Both the position numbers and the translations under genes were made by a program. The notes below the pieces were generated by a model, which ran no database searches, had not been told where the DNA came from, and saw nothing but the letters and a program-made list of their open reading frames with translations. Source: Armillaria gallica (taxonomy: Eukaryota > Basidiomycota > Agaricomycetes > Agaricales > Physalacriaceae). From it: a stretch of DNA of 64,000 nt. Below are positions 23,900 through 36,663 of the stretch, in pieces. Position 1 is the first letter of the stretch. The number at the start of each line of letters is the position of its first letter. Location of the stretch: assembly GCA_037576215.1 (NCBI GenBank), contig JBANDB010000004.1:1798001-1862000 (forward strand), in the 5' to 3' direction.

Positions 23900-26360
23900 T
23901 TACTAGTCAAGGAGCAAGGAAGACTGACTCAATATAGAGGCTGTAGAATTCAGACCAGGCGCCTGGCGCCAATCTCATGGCCATCGAAGAAACTTGTTTT
24001 GATGAAGTCAACCTAGAGTGATCGGCCCGGGAGTCAAGTAATTTTAGTCGAATATCTGGCAAAGATCTCGTTTAGATTTGTTCTGTGTATGCCTGTGTAT
24101 CCTGTGACTGGGCCCCTACAATGAACAAGCACTGATGGGTCGCACTGGTAGGTCTAGCTATTGTACGAACAATACCAAATAGAGCCTAATAACAATGACG
24201 AGAATCACGAGGTTGTAACATGGCCGCCACGACATGGAGGAAGATATTTATTCTGGTCGATGTCCCTGAGAAGGAAACTGGCCGGCGCCATACTACATAC
24301 ACAAGTGCTACGGTACCGAAAATGGAATCATTGCAAGTAGGCCTTTATAAGCTTTGGAAGCGCTTCCTTCATCAGTTCGGCATATATATAACATACTAAG
24401 TAGTACATGTTCTGCAGGATTTCAAGGTACGAAGTTGGGACTGAAACATGATGAAGCAACGTGGAAGCACATAGAAAGCGTCAAAGAGATTTCCCCTTCC
24501 AACTTGAGGGGAACCCCAGTCGGCGTATCTATGTCCAAGCCCGTAGGAGAACTTAAAAAGAATAGACCGTATCTGTTGTGAAATATATTGTTGCTCCACA
24601 ATATTTTCTCATGCGCAGATCATGTTTGCTTTGGATGATGCGTAAGTTACTTTTCTTTTCATCTACAACAATGACTCACCAATCCCACCTACAGCAACAA
24701 TGACAGTGCAGTTTGCCATTGCTGAAGCATGGTAGTGAAGCCTGAGAAGCGCTGCAACAGAGGTCATAGGTATCCTACTCTTGAAGCTGGAATCTCACAC
24801 ATCCCTGAAGCTATGTCGTAATAATGTGAAACGGAACATTCTTCAATGTTAGAAAATGGCAATAAATATTGCAGCAGATATGGCTCAATAAGTTGGTTCT
24901 GTAGCCAGTCTTCCTTGTTTAAAATGTTTTCAGCCTTTTCGGTCCTAGGATTACGAGTCCGAGGTAACGAGGATCGTCCTTTTGTGAGCAACTTCGCGGG
25001 TAAGAGGGGCAAGTGGGATTCCAAAATTGCAAGTTGAACCTCAGACTTGTACTGGCCATGTTCACAGCACCTACTTGGCTATGTGAAGATCACAGGAGGC
25101 GCAGGGACTCAGAGACACATTGTGCAGTGACGATTCATTTGGCATGATTTCGTTGAATGCAGTGAGCAATGAGCACTCCTTAGGCAGCATAGCACCCTAA
25201 GTTCCTATCGTGTTCGTATATGGTAATCCCTGAAGCCGGTAACGCTGTAGGCACTGCAGCAGTAGTCCTCTGTTGATTGACACAGATACATATAGATAGG
25301 TTTACATCCCGATATATCTAAGCATGGTGCTCGGAGTCGATTGATTTACATGAAAATCTTCTATCGTTTATCTACCTTTCCGACTACTCGTGTCATTCTC
25401 TTCGTCCTCATCCCCTTGGATGACCCAGCTGCATTGCTAGCAGGGTGAATGGGTTTTTAGTTTACACTACATAGGACCAGTTTTTCACGTACCACACATT
25501 CTTATACCGGGACTTGGAGTTTCGTGCAAAATTGTGTTCTCGAAGCTCTGAAAACTTCCTCCATCACTTGAGGGTGCCCAGGTAAGTTAATCATGTATGT
25601 CTCATCTCAGCATGAAATGTCCCTATCATATACGCCCCAGTGCAGGGGCATTCGGGCGATAGCACACTCAGTCTAGATAGCCATAGATGGCAGGCAGGCC
25701 GGCAGGCCGCCATGGTGCCACTGATCTCACTGCAGACACCACTGACGCAACGACTTGCAAAACGGACACAGCCGCGCATTCGTACGCGTTAAACCGGTGC
25801 AAGTTGATGGCGGACTGAAAGATGGGGTTGTATAATAATGCTTCTTTGGCAGTGCGGTCACACCATCTCGCAGAAGGCTGTGTTTGCCTTGAACACTTCC
25901 AGAACACTGGGCTTGGACTTCTCAGGCGTATAAGTATGTTTACTCTGCAATTCGGACCGTGCGCGTGCCTCACTAGTGGCAGTCCAGTAGGATTCCAGCA
26001 GTGTCAACGACTCATCATCGCTGGATTTGGGCAACCTACACCTCGGACAGGGGCCCAAACCATCAATAAAACCTTGGCATTTCCCCACGCTAGCAAAACG
26101 CCCTTGTTCGGCGATGAACGGGCGAGTGTGAACAGCTTCAAAAATAGATTGTGCCGTCTCCGTAACATACTTTTTGTTTCTACCCGCTGCCCATCGATGC
26201 TGCGATGCTGGTTGTCAATATCCTCTGGCCCAAATCCATGTAAGAGATAAGAAAGCTGTTGTCTGAGATGCAAATCAATGGTAATAGAAACGACTTCATA
26301 TCATTATCAAGGGCGGCGGTAGCTCTAGTGCTGCAATGTATCGAGCATTTGTGCACTTTG
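23900..26360. other. No well-supported gene
   Basis: Between 26088 and 25858 a minus-strand frame (GLGPCPRCRLPKSSDDESL) looks coding and could be an exon of a small gene, but I found no flanking exons. The rest shows only short ORFs. Confidence 0.35.
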
Positions 26361-26846
26361 AATCGACTCAACGTCTCTGTCCATAAGGAGATTGAAACCC
26401 ATGGCCGCACTCCAACTTCTGCACCTCAAGACTGGCCTCGAACTGGCACAGGACTTGAGGTATTTCCTGCTTGCGCAGTCTTGAGACACCTTGCATGGTA
26501 CTTGTGATGTTCCATGTTCAGACCGGCCCTCCGTGACCTCAACACATCTTAAGATGTTCATATGAAAGCGTCAAGAGTGCGATATATTATGTCTCCCTGT
26601 ATGATACATTTTTACTGTGGGAGACATCAGTAAGTGCTATACTTATCAATGGCAATAATCCTATGTGTGATGATATGGTTCAGCCTGCAAGATTCCAAGG
26701 GTTTCGTTAGTTACTACAGTCAGCGTCTCACACAGATAAAAGAACTCACAATAAAACAAAACATACACTTTGAGGAAAGTGCGAGACGCCATTTAAAGTG
26801 CTTCAGAGACCTTGGGAGCATCCTGACAAAGCTTGACAGTTTTCCT

Positions 26847-27240
26847 TCACTCTTTCTGGTTCTCACACTTGAAGTCTCTGCCTACATATTTTGCTACACG
26901 ATGATGGCACCATGATTCATTGTCGGTGCTCCAAAAACAAACATCGAACCCACTTCCTCTCCATGCGGTGGGTTTGGGGATCCAGGACATGTTCTCTGTA
27001 ACCTGACCTCCACACTTGCCTTCAGCTTTCTTACGCCCCACGTTTCTTTTCTTCCACTCACTCAACCTTGTACACGCAGGAGACAATATGGAGTTCACTG
27101 ACCAGGTACGCGCCAAATAGATTTTTGGATCGTGGGAAATGTCATCAAGTGGGTCTGTGACAGCGACCAGGATGGGTGGAAGACTCTCGGTCCCCAAGAG
27201 GATGAATTGCCCGCCGTCCTTAGTGCTTACAATCTTTCGA
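26847..27240 (-). pseudogene. ORF2 of the KDZ-associated element (copy B)
   Basis: The frame reads GTESLPPILVAVTDPLDD, KIYLARTWSVNSILSPACTR and CFWSTDNESWCHHRVAK, nearly the same as copy A. Unknown family. The preceding bases keep the frame (GGQFVLLGTE in copies A and C), so the start lies outside the shown ORF. Confidence 0.5.
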
Positions 27241-27466
27241 AGGGAGAAGCTGTTCCAATGTCAGCCCGACAAGTATAAGGCCAACTGGGTGAAAAGAAAA
27301 TACCTGTCGGTGGCAGCAGCGCCTGTTGAACAACTTGCGCCTGCATTGGAAGACATAATGGCAATCTGGAGAGGTGTCAGCCTGCTTCAATATCATCCTG
27401 GTTTGTATGTGAGCGTACCGCGTAGGTGACTCAGAATCTTAGCCGTGAATTCGCGATTCAAACTCT

Positions 27467-27530
27467 GCTAAAGTGGGACCTTGGCAAGAAGTTTACAAGC
27501 CAAAAGATGGTGCCAAAGTGGAACCTTGGC
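27467..27530. repeat. Hairpin repeats, copy B (two units, one hybrid)
   Basis: 27467-27485 has a left arm of the GCTAA type and a right arm of the TTGGC type, as expected if a deletion joined two neighbouring hairpins. 27512-27530 is the normal GCCAA/TTGGC type. Confidence 0.65.
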
Positions 27531-28009
27531 TCATTCAGTTGGCAATGTCCCGTGCCATCGAATATAGGGCTGGTCGTGAAGAGGTTCGGACTTGGTGCAA
27601 AATTTCCTGTGTCTGATTGAAACTCCGACAGCTTCAGATACAAACATGTGCAAAGACCACACTAAGTTGCTTTCAGCTCTAAGTAATGTTGATCTCATGC
27701 GCTCCTACCCAACTGCCATCCCATGGCGGCGGTGTATCTGCTCAGATGACTGGACCTAGCCTGGCCATCTCATGGCTGGAGGTCTAGCACCCATTGTGCG
27801 CTAGGATTGGGCCGTTATTCCATGACAGTGATCCTACCACACCTAGAGCGGAGTGCTTCAAGTGGGTGCTGGGATTCTGCTGTTATTTTATGGCGGCGGT
27901 CCTACCACAGAGCTGGTTACCTCTACGTTTATTCGTTTATTCATTTATTTCAACATTAGGACGACCTGCTCTCTGAGCACCTCCTCTGGCACCAACATCG
28001 GTGATTCTC

Positions 28010-29393
28010 TTCTAAACCAGGCGTTTGCTTACTCTGCTGAGGACGCGTTGAACCTCCGTCCTGCCTTCTCATTGTGACCAACCCCTCTTCAGCCCTGGAA
28101 ATCTCAAAGAAAGGCACCATTTGCCACAAAACTCGTCGGTCTCTCTGTGTGGGATTTCGCATGCCAGGTCTCTATGGCCATCCCTGTCTTGTTATAGTAA
28201 GCACCTCCCCATATCCAGGTGTGGTGAATTAGCTGACAATCGTTATCATAGAAGATGAAGCTCGGCAGACTGTTCAAGTGCTTAGACGTCGTGAATGTAA
28301 TCTTGAGGAAATCCTGTTAAATCTCTGAGCCACCTTCGCACAAACTTCCAGTGTGAGCCTCATTTTACATGCTGTCAAGGATTCTGCGTTATAGAGCGTG
28401 TAGAGAAACATGATGGCGCTACAGGGTCTGACAAAGAGCTGTTTGTTGTCCGATTCAACCGCCTGACTGCGGTGGCTATCACTTTCAGCACCTAAAGGAG
28501 CATGCCGTACAGAACGCAGACCTGTGCCATTCGAGAGGTCGCTGCAGCCACTCTTGTATCTCCAGGCGTAGGCGTTGTGGATTCTTCTGCTTTGACCTCC
28601 GAGCATGGGCGTCGTAGATGCTGCGCTATCAGCTCTTTCATTCCCTTTTGTGTGCGTCGACGAAGCTCTAGCTCTCGATCGCGGTCGGCTGGCGTTGAGC
28701 AGGCGAGAGACTTGTCGAGTTTCTCGGGAGGCTGATCAGATCCCGCGACAAAATACTTGTTCTTCCGGTCCCTGTGTGAGGGGTGAGACCCACATAGCTT
28801 GCTGCCTTCCCCCCATGCATGCATATCTTGCAGCGATGCACCCAGTGTTCCTGGCGGGTCCCAACCATGCGATATGTGTTGCACTCTTCTAACGCTGCAG
28901 TCAGACGATCTTGTTGCAGGCCCCTATAATCTGCAGTGGCTGTTGAAGTGATCCAGCAGTAGCCCATGTGAGGAGAAAGCACTGTGGACCATCTCGCCTA
29001 CCATCACATCGTTCTACTTGACGTTATAGGAACAGTCGTTGCGGATGATCCTACGCCTTGGTGCACCGCTGCGCTATCCCACTGGCTGAGGCGCTGTCAT
29101 CCAGTGTTCGAAAGCCCACACCTTTCTAGTGTACAGACGTACTGTAGAGCAGCCATGAGCTTGCGGAACGACTCGATCAGTCTAACCTCTACGAATCTCA
29201 TCTCTTCCGCCCCGCATTTCGCCATAATATGCCCGTCTGGTTGCAGGGCCCTGCGCATCTTGAACCTGGTAATTCGCATGGAATCAAGTTTTACATTCTG
29301 GTGGTAAGTATCTTGGTGAAATCGGATCCAGAGGTGAAACTGACTACAGCAATAGTAGCTCTTCACAAGTATTGGTAGTACCAATCGCGTCAA
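28010..29393 (-). pseudogene. CxC5/CxC6-like KDZ-associated gene remnant (copy B)
   Basis: In minus-strand order: FVEVRLIESFRKLMAALQ (29393-29097 frame), which resembles the FVE... segment of CxC5; CNTYRMVGTRQEHWVHRCKI at about 28880, with the WVHRCxxC signature of CxC6; ADRDRELELRRRTQKGMKEL; then FYDNNC, FCGKWC-like and FNASSAEQ-like pieces in shifted frames. This is the fullest copy on its 5' side. Multiple stops and frame changes argue for a pseudogene, although some breaks will be introns. Confidence 0.65.
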
Positions 29394-29569
29394 GTATACA
29401 GTCGTGCCTCAGATCCACTCAATTACAAATGCCTTATGACCATCAGTGATCACAGTGGCCCTGCTTTACGGGACAGTTACATTCATCATCTTTGTATAAA
29501 CAATAATACCCCTCGGTGGGTACGGAAACATCAAGAAGTAATTGTGTCTGATGACCCTCCAAGCTTCAT

Positions 29570-32500
29570 TTACCCACCAAAATTTCCAAACCACATATCC
29601 AGGTCGGAGCGCAGCAAGTAGTCATTCCCAGGTTCATTTTCAGTTCCGAAAAGGCCCGCAAAGCCTTGGTCATATTCAACAGAACGTTGAAAGGTATAAT
29701 AGTCCCACATGTCGGGTTGAGGAGGCTGCAGGGCCCCGATGGTTGGCGTATCACTGCCAGTGACGTTGTAGGCAACATCATGGCATTTCAGGGGAGGGCC
29801 ATAGACTGCAGCGGAACTAGCCTGAACGACCTGCTCGGCCTGTGTGTCGACATAATGGTGTGGAGCACTGCGGAACAATATGTCGTTTGGAGCATCAAGG
29901 GTATGGGCTAAGCCCTTGCTTTCCTCCCCGCTGAAGTTTAAGGGAGGCCGCGTTTCTGGGGTAAAAAGACAGTAGTCTTGCATAGAGAATTGTAAGGTGT
30001 CGGTGTCATCTGGATCGTATAAACTATTAGGCAATGTGTATCATTTTGAAATATCTTACGTTACCTTGTCTATCATTTGCCGAAGGGACAAACAGACTCC
30101 GGGGGTCCAACAGGCGAGAACGATCAAGTATCATTTGATCATCTTTCATTAGTAGATTCCCCTCAATAGCAACGTCGGGACCTGCATCGCCAGAGAAAGC
30201 TGAGAATAAGTTGTTCGAAAGAAGGAGGTGAGGTGTTACAGGAAGACTAACCTTTGATATGGCGCGAAATTGGATCTGAACGAACGCCTATGGTGTTCGC
30301 AGCAAAGTGGTGCTCCGTAAAGTATTTATGAGAGTCATCGTCTCATCCCGTCTTCGCCGCCTTCTTGATGGAAATGCCCTCTCCTCCCACCGTATCTTTC
30401 GCGGGGTCAGGAGTTTTGTGGTAGCCGCCCATTGCCCAGTCATCTGCTCCAATTTCACCATTGCTCGATATAAGATATTCTTCACAACCCTTATCTATTG
30501 ACACCATCCCAGATTCGTCGTTGAGTCCGTCATCTTTGTCGTCGTCGTATCCGCCGTCAGAGTTACAGAGATTTTTGTACAGGACGGACCAAGGGTGGCT
30601 GTCAACATCTTCCATTGACAGATTCTTTTCAGCCTCCTTCATTGGTGAATCTTCGCCTTCATACAAAGCGTCCCGAGCCGCTTCATCAGCTTCTGTTAAG
30701 CCCATTGGAGTCACGGAAACTGGGTACAAACCTTCTCCACCTACCTTCGACCCGTTTAGATGGCCCCTGGGAGATCTCCCCATAGGGATTGATGGATCTC
30801 CCTTTTGCAAGGTCAGCCTGCAGACGTTTCACTCTAGACTGTCAATGAAAGTAGTCAGTAAGGAGTCTCCAATAGCTATGGGCCACATGCATGCAAGACA
30901 GCGGCCCTTCCACCGTACATGGCGGCAGACCGGAAGAGACACTCAGTGGCGTTGAACCTTTCTAATGCCGGGATGTTGATGGCATGATCTACCACCTCCT
31001 TAGCCACACGATAAAGTACGGTCTAAGTTTAATATTAACAACACATTTATTCTCACTTTTGGCACTCACCGTCGCCGAGAAAACATGCAACCAATAGTCC
31101 CAAACATGGGCGATTGGCGCTGGGAATTGACGAAAGAGATCTTTGACGGAGCAGACAAATCTCCAAGCGTTGTCATATGTACAAGTGTAAGAGTAAGAAT
31201 ATTCGCTTGCCGTTGGACAGTTAGGGCATTCAAATACCGCCAACTCAAAATGCCACATATGTAAATAGATCATCGCTAGAACCAAAGGTGGTTAGAGGAA
31301 CTCTAGACATGGAGAATAACCGCACTTAGTTGAATATAACTTCGAGGGAGCCAAAAAGCTAGGCTTTCCGGCAATTGCATGCCTTTGGGACAGTCTCCCT
31401 GAGCACATTCAGGCAGTTTCGCTTCCTCCAATCGATGGGAGAACTTGAGAACTGCATCATAGTCAGGCCAAGCACTTTCGTATCTATCGTTGAGGATGGG
31501 CATGAGATAGCTGCAAGTAAAGGCCATTTTCCAAATATGGACTTGATGTCGAAATGAGTGTAGTTCTATGAATAGGAATAGAACTTACAGTCGAAGTTTT
31601 CCTCTGTTCGTTGAGACACAGTGAACCCCGGTGAGATGTTCATACAAAGCGGCGGATTTCCCATTGCGAGACTCTGTGCGAGCTGCCATCAGAGACAAGA
31701 TGTGATACTGAAGTGGAAAGATACAAGCCTGCAAGGCATCTCTAATGATAGTATCTTCTACCAAGGTTCTGGTTCTGGATATCTCCTTAGCAGAGCGGCG
31801 GGCGTCATGATTTATATCTTTTATATTCAGCGAAATCGGTCTGAGAGCCAAGGGACTTACTGATGGATATCTGTGAAAGGCGATGAACGAAATCACACAT
31901 CGGAAGAAAGTGACTCACCTCCAGTATGGCACTTCTCGATTTTTGCGACCAATCGTTATTCTCACCTGAGATAATACCCTCACAGAGTGCCAGTAAGGCG
32001 CATGCCTGTGTGTAGACAACTGACTTTGCTCCACTACAGGCATTGAGCGCGACTTCCGACAGCCGACAGTAGGCACTACACTGTGGGGTGACACGTGTTT
32101 TCTGGCCTGCAGGGTCTGAAAGAACGCCCAAAGAGAGGACAGCAAAAAGAAGCGAGAGTTCATCGACTCTTCCCTTTGACTTCGGCAAGCCGTGATCATA
32201 CCACCCAGGGAGCACTTCCGCCATCACTTGCTGAGCGCTTGCAGCACAAACAGCGAAGGCGCAAGGTCAGAATATGCTTGACAGAGCCTGCAGGATTCTC
32301 CGTAGTCGGGAAGTTTATTTAAAAGTCCACTGACATCGAAGGGCAAACAGGCGACCACGGAGGATGAAGAAGGGATCTGATAACCAAATTTTCAAGGCAT
32401 GGAGGCTTGCTTTCATAGAATGGGTACATACACATATTGACTGTGGGAAAAAATATAAAATAAAACTTAATGATGTGAGCTTTGTACCGAAAGAGGAACG

Positions 32501-32857
32501 GACCTGAAGAACGTCTGAGGTTTCTTCCCGCAATTTGGCCATCGCAACACACAGTTCGGGTGACATTAACTCAGTGACATTGGCGCCAGACCTCGCATTC
32601 CCCTTGAGTGAGTTTCTCGCCCGCTTGCTAGCTTTGGTAGAGACCCTTTGACACTTGTCTGCCAATCCATGACTTTGGCAGCTAAAAAGGATATGAGAAG
32701 GACATACGCGCAATAAAACAAGGCCATGATACTTCGAGCAAGGATTTCCGATATCGCACTTTCTCTTAAGCCGACGGCAAAGTACACAGGAATACCCTTT
32801 GGCCAGCATGGGTTTCCTCTTCTGAGGGTTTGACTCGGACATGCTGCAGGCTCTCAT
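29570..32857 (-). CDS. Zn2Cys6 fungal-specific transcription factor
   Basis: ATG at 32857 (or the MSESN start at 32842) leads to the binuclear cluster: GYSCVLCRRLKRKCDIGNPC, then across a 47-bp intron SNCQSHGLADKCQR, giving C-x2-C-x6-C-x5-C-x2-C-x8-C. Two zinc ions are held here and the domain binds DNA. Downstream exons match the fungal transcription factor middle region: SLLFAVLSLGVLSDPAGQK (32227-31805), EDTIIRDALQACIFPLQYH (31896-31585), LMPILNDRYESAWPDYDAVL, then NAWRFVCSVKDLFRQFPAP and HVWDYWLHVFSA (31285-30989). An acidic stretch follows (30810-30343), and the tail ends in DLDMWFGNFGG, TAA at about 29570. The gene looks intact in the parts I can join. Targets are unknown. Confidence 0.8.
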
Positions 32858-32869
32858 GCTTGCCTTCGT

Positions 32870-34210
32870 ATTACTGGAACGTCGTCGCAGGCGGTAGCTG
32901 AGTAGTGATATGCTTGAATCCTTGTCACAGCTGCTGGACGATGAGAAGAAGTAGATAGGTGAACGAATACGAGGGCCAAGTCAAGCAACAGTGGAATAAC
33001 TTAATAAGTGTCCTTTTAAAATCAAGCATATCTGGTTATGTATTCACTTGCGTAGCCTCCATAGTTAACAAATTTTATGCATGGAACGTAATTTAGTGTA
33101 AGCAAGTTCTTGATGGGAGTAAATCAAACTTAACACTCAGATAGCGCAACAACCCCTTGGGTAATGTATCATATAGACTGCCCGATCCAATGAGTCATTG
33201 AATGGCTGTCTAGTGAGTCCAGCGAATCTTCTGGACCAAGATATTCTCAGGTAAAGTATGATCGCGGGGGACTTTCTGATTGCGGAGGACCAACATTATT
33301 AGTTTGTCGATTGATCCAGACCATCATAGAATCTTATGGAACAGTGACGGCGGATAGTGCTACGACGAAGCTTTAGAAACAAAAATAGAGTACTGAGCAA
33401 GTGAAACAAGATCTCGTGCATAAGTTCCCTCAAAAAAATATTATATATGCACTGTAATGCACGTACTTCTCAACCAATAAATAAATATTTTATTGTACTT
33501 CTCAACCTATTTGCACGGGTAGAATAGATATGCCACCCACAAAATATTAGAATATCGTCGCATTTTTTATTTGGCCATGTAGTCCGTATCCTCTCAGCAT
33601 ACTATCTTCAAGTTCGTAAACGAAGCTCAACACATGGACGACAGTAGTTATGTGTCAGAGGAATGTTGGATAGGGGTTCGAAGGATCTGATGACGAGAGC
33701 ATCAATGGACCTTCTGCACCTGTGACAGTCACCCGAGTTCCCTAGAAATACTCAGTCAGCCAATGGGACTTCATCCATGATGAGAGAATTCCTCAGGTCG
33801 AGATTGCGGGATTCTGTGAAGATAGGATGAAGATATATGCCTCAAAGAATATATGCGTGTGGATATTGGTCCTTTCACAACAAAAAGTCTTTCAAAGGGC
33901 ACCATACATTGTAAAATGTCGATCATTGCTTCTATTGCATTCGGGTTTTGGTGCGCTGAGGAACCAGATGCCGATCCGGCTCCTCCTGATCCTGGTGGAG
34001 GATTTAGAGCCATGTTGAAAGGTCACACTGGATTAAAAACAACGATGGCATGATGACGAATGGTCCTCTGAGCTTAGTCAGCACCTTATGAGGTATCCGC
34101 AAGCTCCTGCCTCAACGTCCATCATACGTATGTCCGAGTCGTACATACGCATGACGTGGATGGATAGCGGGGAAGTTGATCATGCTTCTACTATGACGAG
34201 GTTGTCTGAC
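32870..34210. other. Gene-poor, AT-rich stretch
   Basis: AT-rich with two direct copies of gtacttctcaacc near 33465 and 33497. A minus-strand frame at 34013-33771 starts ALNPPPGSGGAGSASGSS; it may be an exon but has no recognisable partner. Confidence 0.35.
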
Positions 34211-34221
34211 TGGCTCATGTG

Positions 34222-34422
34222 CTAAATATCGGGGTGATCGATGATTGCTAAAAACGGCATACTGTAACTTACTTTGAGTCCGATGTCCTCACACTCGATC
34301 TGTTCTCCAGATACAGCCACTCGATCCAGATACACCGAAAATGTTTCCGTGCCGCTCTCCAGCATCCCCCTTGCAGGGCCCTGGGACGTTTTGTGGAGGG
34401 TTTCCAAGATGCAGCCCATCAC
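34222..34422 (-). CDS. Possible single exon of an unknown gene
   Basis: The frame ARGMLESGTETFSVYLDRVA continues to CEDIGLK, directly followed by a good donor (gtaagttac). Neighbouring exons were not identified. Unknown product. Confidence 0.3.
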   Translation of the reverse strand: MMGCILETLHKTSQGPARGMLESGTETFSVYLDRVAVSGEQIECEDIGLKVSYSMPFLAIIDHPDI

Positions 34423-34689
34423 TCATAACATTGGCAAGGCCTGTATCTGGGGCAAAGCCTGCTGCGTTTTCTACTACTGATCCATAACTGCCTACAACTA
34501 CTAAACATTAAGTCCAAAATATGCTAAAAGAGAGCATTCAACATTTCCTCCATTGCATCGTAATTGGCTTGTTCTTTTCTCTTCAGCGTTCAATGTTCAA
34601 CGCCCTATCTTTAGCCACGGACTTGAGACCTTCCATCATTAAACTCGTTTCTTTTAAAAATGCGATCCAACTTGATCATCGTTTTGGCA

Positions 34690-35308
34690 AGTTCCACCCC
34701 ATACCCTCCTCAATCCAAGTCTTTGAGCCCCAGAACAATTTTCTTTTCATCTGGCTCGGGTTCACCATAGAATGAGGAACCTTCGGTCAAGGCATCCGAG
34801 ATCTTCAGCAATGGCTCCATCAACATCTGCATCCGGGTCAGCACGTGATTCGGGTATAGGGGGTGCAGGGGGTTATGCAGGCACGAAGGATATAGTGGGC
34901 GGTTTCAGAGGCATGAACGGGTTACGGGGGAAAGAAGTTGAAGACGTAGAAAGGTGTAGAATCATATCAGATGATGAACCAGAGTTTGTCTTCAGGATCA
35001 CAGCCTCTGGTTTCAGAGGATTGAGAGTCGGTCTGGGTCGCAGTCTTGGTCTACATCGATGGCTTTGATAGGGACAGTGGCAAGTCCTCATCACCATTAT
35101 CGTTGTCGTCCGAGACCACTTTCCGCTGTGTAGCGGAACAGAGAGGCGATTCAGAGGCTCGCTTGCATTTGTGAGTTTTCCTAGCGATCCCGCCTCCCCT
35201 GGCCGCTTACCATTTGGCTTGTAGGTGACACTCACGACACTTTGAATGGTCGTCGTTGTTTGGCCACTGACAGGCGATCTTCGTCCCACAAGTTTTGCGC
35301 TTTGTCAT
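34690..35308 (-). CDS. Unknown small Cys-containing protein
   Basis: ATG at 35308 reads MTKRKTCGTKIACQW then DDHSKCRECHLQAK, with C-x6-C...H-x2-C-x2-C spacing like the short Cys clusters at the start of many agaric proteins. A GT...AG intron (about 35213-35134) follows. After it one frame gives a long Pro/Arg/Ser-rich run and another an acidic DDNDNGDEDLPLS. A last coding-like piece, GEPEPDEKKIVLGLKDL, lies near 34720-34780. Exon joining is uncertain. Confidence 0.4.
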
Positions 35309-35370
35309 AAATGATCAATGAAATGTCGGGTACAGTTCAATAAAATGCACCAGTCCCTGTGGAAGGGGAC

Positions 35371-36098
35371 TCAGTCCCAACCCGAGATGTCAATTTTAGA
35401 TGTTTTCCCCTCGTTGACTTGATTCTTGCCATTGGCGATCCGCCCATCATACCCCCGCTGCCTGGAGTGAGATGGGTCGTCTTGGGCCAAAAATCTAGCC
35501 CATGGAGATAGCGTCCGAGCCGTTTTGCTATAAGCGAGTCGTTTGGGAGAGGAAGGAAGAGCGTTGAGCATGTTGGAGGATGATGATGACAGCATGGCCA
35601 CGTGCACATCCTAAATATGAGAACATTAGTGCATAGCAGAATGAATCATCAAAGTGGAACTCACCTTGCATGGGGATTCAATATTCACAACTGAGGTCTT
35701 CCGTTGATGAGGTCTTCCACAATACAAGGATCCAATGCTGCAGTTGAAGCAGCCGTAGGTGCATGTCCAATGGTTTGTGCATCGTTCTTGCTCGCCGGAC
35801 AGAGATACATTGTCTCCCGCCAAAAGTGTTATGCCATGCTGATGCGTCGATTGGATTATGGAGAAGTCACCGCATGAGTCTGCACAAAACTAAGTCAGAT
35901 CGAAAAAAAGATGAAAAAAAGAACAGAGAGGCCACACTTGTATTCAATCGGTGGACCCTCCCATTGTCCAAGAGCATCTACGATGATTCTCCCATCGTTG
36001 TTGTTGTCCTTGTCAGCTGCCCTCCCATTCCACTCTTGCTCACCGGAAGCCCATACATCGTCTCGCCATAAAGCCTGTGTGTCATTAGAAACTGTCAA
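35371..36098 (-). CDS. Unknown Cys-rich protein, three exons
   Basis: Exon A (36098-about 35940): ALWRDDVWASGEQEWNGRAA and DKDNNNDGRIIVDALGQW. Exon B (about 35885-35667): SIIQSTHQHGITLLAGDN and CTNHWTCTYGCFNCSIGSL, ending NIESPCK with a gtgagt donor. Exon C (from about 35611): DVHVAMLSSSSSNMLNALP to KIDISGWD stop at 35371. The B/C junction keeps frame with canonical splice sites. The eight or so cysteines of exon B suggest disulphides or metal binding. Family unknown. Confidence 0.5.
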
Positions 36099-36139
36099 CC
36101 AAAGTGAGGCGATCGATAGGGGTACGTACCGTTCGGTAG

Positions 36140-36652
36140 CTACTGGGCAGGATAGTTCAGTGATACTAGTTCGCGTCTACGATATGGACTGAGGCAGTGG
36201 ATGCCGAGGATGCCGAGTGAGGACCCGGAAAGTGAGGTACGGCTAAATATTAGGGAAGGAAAATCAGTTTGTTGAAGTTGGCGATTTCGCGGCGAGGCGG
36301 TAATGGGCGGTATGTGGAGAAGTGTCTCTACTCTGCAAGACGTACGCAACCGTGCGATCACAGCAGTACGAGCCTTCGTGGCCACAGCAACATGGCTTGC
36401 CATATTAGGACTGTGGCCGTTTCTGATTGAAACCTTGTGCCGGCCACATAGCTCAGCCCTGAGAAGCACTTGCCTTTTAATATTACAGCTTCCATTTAAG
36501 TATGTCTCGATTTGGAGAGTGTCTCGGGCCGGTTGTTGACTCTCTAGTTGCCGATTGTCATCCGGTTTGAGAATGACGTTTTCTGCCTTGAACCCGGTTG
36601 TTTCGGTGAAAGTACTCCGCAGAGAATTCTTACTTACAACTGACGTCGGCAT
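36140..36652 (-). other. Unassigned 170-codon open frame
   Basis: A minus-strand open frame lies directly upstream of, and divergent from, the truncated integrase copy. Composition is ordinary and no motif is recognised. It may be chance or a relic. The plus strand here is also without features. Confidence 0.25.
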
Positions 36653-36663
36653 TTGGAAACTGG

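Larger units (their letters stand above)
26370..29400 (-). mobile_element. KDZ-associated element, copy B (longest 5' side)
   Basis: Inverted relative to copy A and in the same orientation as copy C. The left end resembles copy C from about 53080 on and contains the palindrome catcttaagatg at 26545-26556. It holds the ORF2 end (27197-26847), two hairpin units, CxC6-like pieces and, uniquely, further upstream coding pieces to about 29393. No transposase gene. It lies within 200 bp of the 3' end of the Zn2Cys6 gene. Confidence 0.75.

Noticed and set aside
34440..34510. Terminal repeat of the integrase element
   Set aside because: It resembles 40880-40970 but in the same orientation and not collinear with the truncated integrase copy, so it is not a terminal inverted repeat.
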